DNA from: Propionibacterium sp.
GTDB lineage: Bacteria > Actinomycetota > Actinomycetes > Propionibacteriales > Propionibacteriaceae
Assembly: GCA_012514785.1 (NCBI GenBank)
Contig: JAAYZP010000017.1
Span: forward strand, 1-12,008
Direction: 5' to 3'
Length of the DNA: 12,008 nt
Shown here: one piece after another, positions 1-6,023 of the stretch
How positions within the stretch are numbered: position 1 is the stretch's first letter
Layout: every line of letters starts with the position of its first letter
Program-made: the position numbers and the translations under genes
Notes under the pieces: model-generated
The model's input: the letters and a program-made list of their open reading frames with translations, nothing else
Databases searched by the model: none
What the model was told of the DNA's origin: nothing

Positions 1-432
1 ATCGACGCGTTCCACGAGTCGCACATGGACCTCGTCTCGGTGAACCCCGAGTTCAACCTCTACAACACCGAGTGGCCCATCTGGACCAACCAGGAGCAGG
101 CGCCCGGCGCGAAGTTCACCATCCGCGGGCGCGCCGAGGATTCCATCGTCAACGCCGGCTGCATCATCTCCGGCGGTGAGGTGGACCGCACGGTGCTGAG
201 CCCGCACGTCCACATCGACAAGTGGGCGCAGGTCTCGGATTCGGTGCTGATGAACAAGGCCCGCGTCGGCAAGAACGCCGTCGTGCGCAACGCCATCCTC
301 GACAAGAACGTCGTCGTACCCGACGGCGTGCAGATCGGCGTCGACCACGAGCACGACCGCGCGCGTGGCTTCCACGTCTCTGAGGGCGGCGTCGTCGTCG
401 TCGGGAAGGACCAGGAGATCCCGAAGGACTGA
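1..432 (+). CDS. glgC: Glucose-1-phosphate adenylyltransferase, C-terminal part (5' truncated by window)
   Basis: This is the last 143 residues of ADP-glucose pyrophosphorylase, which makes ADP-glucose from glucose-1-phosphate and ATP as the committed step of bacterial glycogen synthesis. The frame is open from base 1, so the N-terminal nucleotidyltransferase domain lies outside the window. What is visible is the end of the catalytic domain (an LYNTEWPIWT stretch) and the left-handed beta-helix domain with its short repeating units (SIVNAGCIISGG, VDRTVLSPHVHI, VSDSVLMNKARVG, VVRNAILDKNVVVPDG). In this family the beta-helix carries oligomer and allosteric contacts. The protein ends at a TGA and a perfect palindrome follows 38 bases later. 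Family assignment is secure from the characteristic C-terminal sequence; allosteric properties cannot be judged from this fragment. Confidence 0.95.
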   Translation: MDAFHESHMDLVSVNPEFNLYNTEWPIWTNQEQAPGAKFTIRGRAEDSIVNAGCIISGGEVDRTVLSPHVHIDKWAQVSDSVLMNKARVGKNAVVRNAILDKNVVVPDGVQIGVDHEHDRARGFHVSEGGVVVVGKDQEIPKD

Positions 433-470
433 CCCCTCGACGGTGTCCCGGGATCAACTCCCGAACATGG

Positions 471-500
471 CGGTGCCCCGGCCGATCGGCCGGGGCACCG
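471..500. terminator. Perfect 30-bp palindrome between converging glgC and O-methyltransferase genes
   Basis: Bases 471-485 (CGGTGCCCCGGCCGA) are the exact reverse complement of 486-500, so either strand folds into a strong GC-rich hairpin. It lies midway between the stop codons of two converging genes, the usual place for a bidirectional terminator. There is no clear T-run on either side (only CTGCGTTT after it on the + strand), which is common for actinobacterial terminators. A weaker 5-bp hairpin (CGGGA/TCCCG, about 449-463) lies just upstream. Confidence 0.75.
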
Positions 501-530
501 CTGCGTTTCGTCCGCGCCCGGGTGGTGGGT

Positions 531-1181
531 TCAGTGCTTGACGGCCACCAGCAGACCGTTGCCGACGGGCAGCAGCGCTTGCGAGTAGACCTCGGCCTGG
601 GTGATGGCCTCCAGCGCCTCGCGGATGATGATTGTCTCGTCGCCCTCGTGCTGCTGGTCCGGGACCTGGTTGAACCAGAGCGCGTCGTGCACGATCAGCA
701 TGCCGCCGGTGCGCAGCAGCCGGGCGGCCCCGGCCACGTACTCGACGTACTCGAGCTCGTCGCCGTTGATGAACACGATGTCGTACGCGGCGTCGCGCAA
801 CTTCGGCACCACGTCGATGGGCGAGCCGGCGATGAGCCGGAACCTCGACGTCGGGAATCCGGCGTCGAGGAAGAGCTGCCTCGCGCCCAGCTGGTAGTCG
901 GCCTCCGCATCGATGCTCGTCAGCACGCCGTCGCGGCCCATCGCCTGGAGGAACGTCATGCCCGACGCGCCGTGTTGCGTGCCGATCTCGACGACGGCGC
1001 TGGCGCCGGCGGCCCGCGTCAGCGTGGTGAGCGCCGCGATGACGCCCGCGCTGATCGGCACTTGCCCGGAGACGATCGCTTCGTCGCGCGCGGCGCGCAC
1101 GTCGTCGGAAACGGGCACATAGTCTTCGGTGTATGCCCAGGTGGCCTCGGTGGGCGCGATGGGCTGCGTCGGGTTACTCAC
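531..1181 (-). CDS. Class I SAM-dependent O-methyltransferase (COMT/family 3 type)
   Basis: This 216-residue protein has the fold signature of the small cation-dependent O-methyltransferase family. The SAM-binding motif VVEIGTQHGASG is at residues 63-74, the acidic residue after strand 2 is D91 (SIDAEADY), strand 4 reads DIVFINGDELEY at 134-145, and strand 5 reads LIVHDALW at 162-169. The substrate is unknown. Homologs sit next to sigE in other actinobacteria (Rv1220c in M. tuberculosis, by recollection), but here dapA lies between them. The start is a GTG at 1181. A TAGGCT hexamer ends exactly 7 bases before it and the Shine-Dalgarno match is poor (GGGA only), so the mRNA may be leaderless. 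Family members usually show a D-x-D-K type strand 4 and a DN pair in strand 5 for the metal; here the DN is DA, so metal dependence is doubtful. Confidence 0.88.
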   Translation of the reverse strand: MSNPTQPIAPTEATWAYTEDYVPVSDDVRAARDEAIVSGQVPISAGVIAALTTLTRAAGASAVVEIGTQHGASGMTFLQAMGRDGVLTSIDAEADYQLGARQLFLDAGFPTSRFRLIAGSPIDVVPKLRDAAYDIVFINGDELEYVEYVAGAARLLRTGGMLIVHDALWFNQVPDQQHEGDETIIIREALEAITQAEVYSQALLPVGNGLLVAVKH

Positions 1182-1194
1182 AATCCCAAGCCTA
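1182..1194 (-). promoter_or_regulatory. Candidate leaderless promoter -10 (TAGGCT-N7-GTG) for the O-methyltransferase
   Basis: Reading the minus strand, TAGGCT occupies 1194 to 1189 and is followed by 7 bases before the GTG start at 1181. A -10 hexamer normally lies about 6-7 bases before the transcription start, so the mRNA would begin at or next to the GTG. No convincing -35 was found. Confidence 0.45.
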
Positions 1195-1227
1195 GTCCGA
1201 TGCGGGCACGAGACGGCCGATAGCTAC

Positions 1228-1233
1228 TAGAAT
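1228..1233 (+). promoter_or_regulatory. Candidate -10 box (TAGAAT) for dapA
   Basis: TAGAAT fits the TANNNT consensus of the main actinobacterial sigma factor. Transcription would start near 1240, giving a leader of about 34 bases that includes the Shine-Dalgarno GGAGGG (1263-1268). That start would exclude the upstream in-frame ATG at 1232. No -35 match was seen at the usual distance. Confidence 0.4.
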
Positions 1234-1273
1234 GACCGGGAACACGCGACCGGACCGAACCTGGAGGGCCTAC

Positions 1274-2173
1274 ATGACCGAGCAGCTCGAACCACTTTTC
1301 GGGCGCGTGTTGACCGCCATGGTCACCCCCTTCACCGACGACGACCGCCTCTCGCTCGACGACGCCGTCCGCTTGGCGGAGCACCTGGTCGACGACCTCG
1401 GCAACGACGGCCTCATCATCAACGGCACCACCGGCGAGTCGCCCACCACCAGCGACGAGGAGAAGTCCGAACTGCTGCGCGTCGTCGTCGACGCCGTCGG
1501 TGACCGGGCGAGCATCGTCGCGGGGGTCGGCACGTTCTCCACGCAGCACTCGGTGCGGCTCGCGGAACAGGCCGCCGACGCCGGGGCCGACGGCCTCCTC
1601 GTCGTCACGCCCTACTACTCGCGGCCGCCGGAGGCCGAGCTCGAGCGGCACTTCCTCGCGGTCGCCGACGCCACCGAGCTGCCGTCGATGCTCTACGACA
1701 TCCCGCACCGCTCCGGCATCCCCATTCCCGAGTCGATGCTGATCCGGCTGGGCCAGCACCCCCGGATCCGCGCCGTCAAGGACGCGAAGGGCGCCGTGGC
1801 CTCCAGCTCCGTCGTGATGGCCAACACCACCCTGCAGTACTACGCCGGCGACGACGCCATGCTGCTGCCGCTGCTGGGAGTCGGCGGGGTCGGTGTGGTG
1901 GGCACCTCCACGCACTTCACCGCCCGCATCGTCCGCCAGATCGTCGACGCCTTCTTCGGCGGGGACCCCGGGCGCGCCATCGAGCTCAACAAGTTCGCGC
2001 TGCCCGTGTTCACCGGCGTGTTCGCCACCCAGGGCTGCATGATGGTGAAGGCGGCGCTGAACGCCCGCGGCATTCGTGTCGGCGGCTGCCGGGCCCCGAT
2101 GGGCGCCGTCGACGACGCGCTCCTGGCCCCGTTCCTGGCCGCCCTCGACGTCTACGACGCGTTCGAGCACTGA
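1274..2173 (+). CDS. dapA: 4-hydroxy-tetrahydrodipicolinate synthase
   Basis: DapA condenses pyruvate with aspartate semialdehyde in the first step specific to lysine and diaminopimelate synthesis, so it feeds both protein and peptidoglycan synthesis. The 299-residue length is typical. Visible signatures are GRVLTAMVTPF near the N-terminus, the pyruvate-pocket threonines in NGTTGES (T52, T53), the catalytic-triad tyrosine Y141 in LYDIPHRSG, arginine R146 for the dicarboxylate substrate, and the Schiff-base lysine K169 in VKDAKG. The ATG at 1274 is preferred because GGAGGG (1263-1268) lies 5 bases upstream; an in-frame ATG at 1232 would add 14 residues with no family match and overlaps the likely -10 box. 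The gene is divergent from the O-methyltransferase and is followed by sigE after a gap of about 100 bases. Related aldolases (N-acetylneuraminate lyase, KDG aldolase) are less likely given the close overall match to actinobacterial DapA. Confidence 0.95.
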   Translation: MTEQLEPLFGRVLTAMVTPFTDDDRLSLDDAVRLAEHLVDDLGNDGLIINGTTGESPTTSDEEKSELLRVVVDAVGDRASIVAGVGTFSTQHSVRLAEQAADAGADGLLVVTPYYSRPPEAELERHFLAVADATELPSMLYDIPHRSGIPIPESMLIRLGQHPRIRAVKDAKGAVASSSVVMANTTLQYYAGDDAMLLPLLGVGGVGVVGTSTHFTARIVRQIVDAFFGGDPGRAIELNKFALPVFTGVFATQGCMMVKAALNARGIRVGGCRAPMGAVDDALLAPFLAALDVYDAFEH

Positions 2174-2184
2174 GAGCTCGCCGG

Positions 2185-2211
2185 GGAACAAATCGACGCC
2201 CAAGTGCGTTG
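2185..2211 (+). promoter_or_regulatory. Candidate ECF-type (SigE autoregulatory) promoter
   Basis: GGAAC at 2185-2189 is followed by 17 bases and then CGTTG at 2207-2211. GGAAC with CGTT at about this spacing is the known promoter type of the SigE/SigH group of ECF sigma factors. Placed between dapA and sigE, it would start transcription roughly 50-60 bases before the sigE start codon and is the expected position for positive autoregulation. Confidence 0.6.
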
Positions 2212-2273
2212 TTATGGATAGGCACAGGCTGTTCACAGGTTGGTCTGTTGCAATAGGAGTTATGGAGAAGCAG

Positions 2274-2837
2274 ATGGCGGACGCGGCAACCCACGAGCAG
2301 TGGGTCGCGCCTACCTGGCAGGAGCTCGTACGCGACTATTCCGACCAGGTGTACCGTCTCGCCCTGCGGCTCACGGGCAACCCGCACGACGCCGAGGACC
2401 TCACGCAGGACGTGTTTGTCCGCGTCTTCAAGTCCATCCACACCTTCAAGCCCGGCACGCTGTCGGGCTGGCTGCACCGCATCACCACCAACCTGTTCCT
2501 CGATCAGGTCCGCCGCAAGCAGCGCATCCGCATGGACGCGCTGTCCACCGCGCCGGACCACGTCTGGGGTCATTCCACCGCGCCCGAGGATCTGCATGCC
2601 GATGCGCATCTCGATCCGGATGTGGCGGACGCCCTGGCCGCGCTCAGCCCCGAGTATCGCGTCGCCGTCGTGCTGTGCGACATCGAGGGCCTGAGCTACG
2701 AAGAGATCGCCCAGGTGTTGGACGTCAAACTCGGTACGGTTCGCAGTCGAATCGCGCGCGGCCGGAGCCAGCTGCGCAAGGCGCTGAAGCATCGCGCCCC
2801 CGCCGAGGGACGTTCGCGTTTCCTCGGGGTCACATGA
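2274..2837 (+). CDS. sigE: ECF sigma factor, SigE-like
   Basis: This 187-residue extracytoplasmic-function sigma factor closely resembles mycobacterial SigE. Region 2 covers about residues 18-84, with the core-binding and -10 segment YRLALRLTGNPHDAEDLTQ followed by GWLHRITTNLFLDQVRR. Region 4 covers about 118-172 and contains AVVLCDIEGLSYEEIAQVL and the DNA-binding helix KLGTVRSRIARGR, which reads the -35 element. In mycobacteria SigE handles envelope, heat and detergent stress; that role is inferred here. Two in-frame starts exist. ATG 2262 has AGGAG only 2 bases upstream, which is too close. ATG 2274 has GGAG (2264-2267) 6 bases upstream and was chosen; the difference is 4 residues. The anti-sigma gene starts 1 base after the TGA, so the two are co-transcribed and probably translationally coupled. 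A GGAAC-N17-CGTT promoter upstream suggests autoregulation. Confidence 0.92.
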   Translation: MADAATHEQWVAPTWQELVRDYSDQVYRLALRLTGNPHDAEDLTQDVFVRVFKSIHTFKPGTLSGWLHRITTNLFLDQVRRKQRIRMDALSTAPDHVWGHSTAPEDLHADAHLDPDVADALAALSPEYRVAVVLCDIEGLSYEEIAQVLDVKLGTVRSRIARGRSQLRKALKHRAPAEGRSRFLGVT

Positions 2838-2838
2838 C

Positions 2839-4266
2839 GTGACGGGCTGCGCCAAGTACAGGGAAGACCTCTCGGGCTTCGTCGACGAGATCCTGCCGGA
2901 GCGTCGATGGGGCGAAGTGGCCTACCATCTGGCCGGCTGCCGCGGATGCCGCGACGAGGTCGTCGAGATCCGTGACGTCCGCTCCGCGCTCTCCACCTGC
3001 ACGCCGCACGACCTCTCCGCGCCCTCCTCGCTCGCCAATCGCCTGGAGGCGATCGCCGGCGACGCCGCCGAACAACCCCTCTACATCCGCTCCGACGGCC
3101 CCGGCAAGCTCCCGACCAAGCGCGACCGCCTGCGCCGCCGCCTGGCGCAGAGCTCCGCGGCGGTCCTCGTCGTGACGCTGTCCGTCGCCGTGCTGGCCAT
3201 CGTCCTCGCGCCCGACGCCCGGCTCATCGTCGACCCCGTCGGCGACGCGCGCGAGCAGTTCGCCATGCAGACCACCGCCATCAGCGTCCAGGAGGCCGTG
3301 GGTGCCGTGCTGCTCGCCCAGGGCCGCGGCGCCGCGCTCGGGGCGCCGGTGGACGCCGACCCCTACGCCGTACCGACGGGGACCTCGCTGCCCATCTCGA
3401 GCGCCGCCATCGACAGCATCCTCGACCAGTCCTACAACGCCGACGCCACGCTCACGGGTGTGCAGCGGGTCTGGGTCACCAACAACGACGGCGGGTACAT
3501 CAGCAGCGATGTCCTCATCAGCCGCGTGCCCGGCGAGGGCGCCAACCTCGTCGTGCTCGACCGCGAGGGCAACCGCTTCCTGTCGAGTTTCATGCCCGAG
3601 ATGCCCACCAACGAGATCTCGGTGCCCGACGACTGGACGTTCTTCACGTTCCCCGCGCTGGCCAGGGTCACCGACCGGGACGCGGTCATCGTCGAAGCCC
3701 GCTCCGAGGGGCGCGCGGTCGCGCGCTGGTGGTTCGACGTCGACACCGGCATCACGCTGCGCTCCGAGCGCTACGACACATCCGGGACGCCCACGATCAT
3801 GGTGGGTTACGAACAGCTGACGATCGGGGATGCGCAGCTGCCCTCCGAGCGCACGCAGCTCGTCTCGCTCACCACCGCCACCTCCGGCCAGACGCGCGGC
3901 TGGTGCGTAGGCATCACGCGGTGCCCGTACGAGGTCGCCGACCTCCCGCTGGTGGCCTATGCGTCGTCGACGGCGCGCGGTGAGGAGAGCATGAGCCTCG
4001 TCTACTCCGACGGCGTGCAGTCCCTGACGGTCAGCTGGGCGGCGGGGCGGCTCGCCGACGGCGAACGGATCGTCGCGCAGGCCGCCGCGGGGCTGCCGAC
4101 GGTGAGCGCCTGGCAGGCGGGGCGCGGCGTTGTGTCCATCGCCACCAACGCCACGCCGGAGATGCTGCTCGAAGCCCGCGCGGAGCTCCCGGGGGAGTCG
4201 CCGCACGACGAGGGAATCTGGACGCGTCTGGCCAGCGGGATGGGGCGTCTCACGGGTTTGCGCTGA
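2839..4266 (+). CDS. Transmembrane anti-sigma factor: RseA-like zinc finger fused to an RseB/MucB-like extracytoplasmic domain
   Basis: This 475-residue protein should hold SigE inactive at the membrane. Its N-terminus has the zinc anti-sigma signature H30-x3-C34-x2-C37, with C4 a possible extra ligand. A single hydrophobic span lies at about 107-124, after a basic stretch (RDRLRRRLAQ), so residues before it are cytoplasmic and the remaining ~350 are outside. The outer part looks like RseB/MucB: an N-terminal section at about 190-330 with YNADATLTGVQRVWV and ARWWFDVDTGITLRSERYD (295-313), then a C-terminal section at about 365-450 with SLVYSDGVQSLTVSW (386-400). Two cysteines, C356 and C362, could form a disulfide. 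M. tuberculosis RseA is only about 150 residues, and RseA and RseB are separate proteins in E. coli. The GTG start is 1 base after the sigE stop. The zinc finger and span are clear from sequence; the RseB assignment is from remembered motif similarity. Confidence 0.85.
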   Translation: MTGCAKYREDLSGFVDEILPERRWGEVAYHLAGCRGCRDEVVEIRDVRSALSTCTPHDLSAPSSLANRLEAIAGDAAEQPLYIRSDGPGKLPTKRDRLRRRLAQSSAAVLVVTLSVAVLAIVLAPDARLIVDPVGDAREQFAMQTTAISVQEAVGAVLLAQGRGAALGAPVDADPYAVPTGTSLPISSAAIDSILDQSYNADATLTGVQRVWVTNNDGGYISSDVLISRVPGEGANLVVLDREGNRFLSSFMPEMPTNEISVPDDWTFFTFPALARVTDRDAVIVEARSEGRAVARWWFDVDTGITLRSERYDTSGTPTIMVGYEQLTIGDAQLPSERTQLVSLTTATSGQTRGWCVGITRCPYEVADLPLVAYASSTARGEESMSLVYSDGVQSLTVSWAAGRLADGERIVAQAAAGLPTVSAWQAGRGVVSIATNATPEMLLEARAELPGESPHDEGIWTRLASGMGRLTGLR

Positions 4267-4271
4267 GACGG

Positions 4272-4284
4272 TAGCATTCGATGC
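4272..4284 (+). promoter_or_regulatory. Candidate leaderless promoter -10 (TAGCAT-N7-GTG) for tatB
   Basis: TAGCAT at 4272-4277 is followed by 7 bases and then the GTG start codon of tatB at 4285. The region before the start has no purine-rich Shine-Dalgarno sequence. Transcription would begin at or beside the start codon, which would allow tatB to be expressed apart from the sigE unit. Confidence 0.45.
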
Positions 4285-4737
4285 GTGTTTGGCATTGACG
4301 CGGTTGAGCTGGTCCTGATCGTTGTCGTCGCTATTTTGTTGTTCGGCCCGGACAAGATGCCGGAGTACTCGCGCAAGGCCGCGCGGATCTTCGTCTACCT
4401 GAAGAACATCGCCAACAACACGCAGAGCACGCTGCGCGACCAGCTCGGCCCCGAGTACTCGGATCTGGAGCTGAAGGACCTCAACCCCAAGGCGTTCATC
4501 GCGAAGCACCTCAGCCAGGAGGTCGCGGCGATCGAGGAGGCCAAGCGGGAGATCGAGGAGATGAAGGCCACGCTCACCGACGCCACGAAGGAGGTCGAGG
4601 GCGAGGTCAGCGACGCGCAGACGGACGCGAAGACCCTCATGAAGACGAAGTCGGGGAGGCCCGGCAAGGACGAGCAGCAGGCGGACGGGGAGCCGGGGGT
4701 CTACGTGGCCGCGCCGTTCGACGTCGACGCCACCTAG
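4285..4737 (+). CDS. tatB: Sec-independent protein translocase subunit TatB
   Basis: TatB acts with TatC in the receptor complex that recognises twin-arginine signal peptides and exports folded proteins across the membrane. The 150-residue protein begins with a short N-out transmembrane helix (about residues 5-20) containing the conserved polar residue E8, then the hinge motif FGPDKMP (20-26) and an amphipathic helix (about 27-45). The rest is a charged, helical cytoplasmic tail (QEVAAIEEAKREIEEMKATL and on) ending in a low-complexity segment, as usual for TatB; TatA would normally be shorter. The GTG start at 4285 fits exactly at the N-terminus of the helix. It lies 18 bases after the anti-sigma stop, in a place where homologous loci have tatB after an htrA protease gene; no htrA is present here. 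A large inverted repeat follows 23 bases after the stop. Confidence 0.93.
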   Translation: MFGIDAVELVLIVVVAILLFGPDKMPEYSRKAARIFVYLKNIANNTQSTLRDQLGPEYSDLELKDLNPKAFIAKHLSQEVAAIEEAKREIEEMKATLTDATKEVEGEVSDAQTDAKTLMKTKSGRPGKDEQQADGEPGVYVAAPFDVDAT

Positions 4738-4760
4738 GGCGCTGCGAGGGCCCGAAACTT

Positions 4761-4830
4761 CACAACGCGCCACTCGTTCGCCCCAACCCGGTTGGAAAAC
4801 CGTTGCTGGACGAACGAGTGGCGCGTTGTG
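4761..4830. repeat. 70-base inverted repeat with 20-bp perfect arms, between converging tatB and mrp
   Basis: The left arm CACAACGCGCCACTCGTTCG (4761-4780) is the exact reverse complement of 4811-4830. The 30-base loop holds further pairing: CGGTT (4789-4793), a GGAA tetraloop of GNRA type (4794-4797) and AACCG (4798-4802), extended by CAA (4784-4786) with TTG (4803-4805). An alternative inner hairpin is CCAACC-C-GGTTGG (4783-4795). The position suits a bidirectional terminator, but no T-run follows on either strand and the arms are much longer than needed. It may be a copy of a dispersed intergenic repeat; that needs the rest of the genome to decide. Confidence 0.7.
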
Positions 4831-4837
4831 CAGTCGG

Positions 4838-5989
4838 TCAGGCCATGAGGTTGAGGCGCTGACCCACGAGCGTGGGCTTGCGGGCGGCGATGGCCTCCGC
4901 GAGCTCGGTGATGGCCTTGGCGGCCGGGTGGTCCGGCTCGGAGTCGACGATGGGGGTGCCGCGGTCGCCGCCGGCGAGGAGCGCCTCGTCGAACGGCACC
5001 TGCACCAACTGCTCCACCTCGTAGCCGACGCGCTCCGTCAGCGCCTCGGCGACGAGCACGCCGCCGCCGGCGCCGAACAGCTCGATCCGGTGCGGCTCCT
5101 CGCAGTGCGGGCAGCGCGTCTCCAGCCAGGACATGTTCTCCACGACGCCGACGATGCGCTGGTCCATCATGTGCGCCATCGAGCCGGCGCGCTCCGAGAT
5201 CTCGGAGGCGGCCTGCTGCGGCGTCGTCACGACGAGCACCTCGGAGCCGGGGATCTTCTGCCCGAGCGACATGGCGACGTCGCCGGTGCCGGGCGGCAGG
5301 TCCAGCAGGAGGTAGTCGAGGTCGCCCCAGAAGACGTCGCTCAGCAGCTGGGTGAGCGCGCGGTCCAGGATGGGCCCACGCCACGCGACCACCTGGTCGC
5401 GGCTCTGCTTCAGCATGCCCATCGAGATCACCTTCACGCCGTCCAGCGCGGGCACGGGCATGATCATGTCCTCGACGACGGTGGGGCGCGCGTCGCCCAG
5501 GCCCAGGAGGTCGGGCACCGAATGGCCGTAGATGTCGGCGTCGAGGATGCCGACGGTGCGCCCCATCTTGGCCAGCGCGACGGCGAGGTTGACCGTCATG
5601 GACGACTTGCCGACGCCGCCCTTGCCGGAGGCGATGCCGATCACCTTGGTGAGGTTGCCGGGCTGCGCGAAGGGGATGACCTTCTCGGGCTTACCGCCGC
5701 GCAACATCTCGCGCATGGCCTGGCGTTGCTCGTCGGTCATGACGCCGAGCTCGACGGTGACGGCGCTCACGCCGTCGACCTTGCTGACGGCGTCCTCGAC
5801 GAGTTGGTTGATCTCGGCGCGCATGGGGCAACCGGAGATGGTCAGGAGGACGCGGACGTGGACCGCGCCGTCGTCCGCGGCCCGGATCTCATCGACCATG
5901 CCGAGGTCGGTGATCGGGCGGCGGATCTCGGGGTCTTCGACCCCGTGCAATGCTTCACGGACGAGGGGGATCAAGGGGTGTTCGCTCAC
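4838..5989 (-). CDS. mrp: Mrp/ApbC/NBP35-family P-loop ATPase with MIP18 (DUF59) domain, Fe-S cluster carrier
   Basis: This family binds and transfers iron-sulfur clusters to target proteins in the cytosol. The 383-residue protein has an N-terminal MIP18/DUF59 domain (about residues 4-85, with SGCPM at 52-56), then a deviant Walker A SGKGGVGKS (121-129), the switch region DADIYGHSVPDLLG (150-163), DLPPGTGD (230-237) and the family signature NMSWL before the cluster-binding C293-P-H-C296. The frame could start at ATG 6046 and give 402 residues, but GTG 5989 is preferred: GGAGG lies 8 bases upstream and MSEHPLIPLVREAL is where homologs begin. It is the last gene of a four-gene minus-strand operon, 34 bases after the small membrane protein gene. 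All nucleotide- and cluster-binding residues are present, so it should be active. Confidence 0.93.
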   Translation of the reverse strand: MSEHPLIPLVREALHGVEDPEIRRPITDLGMVDEIRAADDGAVHVRVLLTISGCPMRAEINQLVEDAVSKVDGVSAVTVELGVMTDEQRQAMREMLRGGKPEKVIPFAQPGNLTKVIGIASGKGGVGKSSMTVNLAVALAKMGRTVGILDADIYGHSVPDLLGLGDARPTVVEDMIMPVPALDGVKVISMGMLKQSRDQVVAWRGPILDRALTQLLSDVFWGDLDYLLLDLPPGTGDVAMSLGQKIPGSEVLVVTTPQQAASEISERAGSMAHMMDQRIVGVVENMSWLETRCPHCEEPHRIELFGAGGGVLVAEALTERVGYEVEQLVQVPFDEALLAGGDRGTPIVDSEPDHPAAKAITELAEAIAARKPTLVGQRLNLMA

Positions 5990-6023
5990 TCCGCCATCCT
6001 CCAGTTTTTCCCATATCTTCAAG

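Noticed and set aside
1238..1264. GGGAAC before dapA as a second ECF promoter
   Set aside because: No CGTT follows at 16-18 bases; the bases there are part of the Shine-Dalgarno region of dapA.
1232..1273. An upstream ATG that would extend dapA by 14 residues
   Set aside because: It lies in or before the probable -10 box, has no Shine-Dalgarno, and the added residues do not belong to the family; ATG 1274 has GGAGGG at good spacing.
1178..2236. A 352-residue minus-strand open frame opposite dapA
   Set aside because: It lies wholly antisense to a well-conserved dapA, has repetitive composition and no domain; it is a codon-bias shadow.
2830..4773. A 647-residue minus-strand open frame opposite the anti-sigma and tatB genes
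   Set aside because: It is composed of low-complexity Arg/Gly/Ala/Val sequence typical of antisense frames in GC-rich DNA and has no recognisable domain, while the + strand frames encode clear families.
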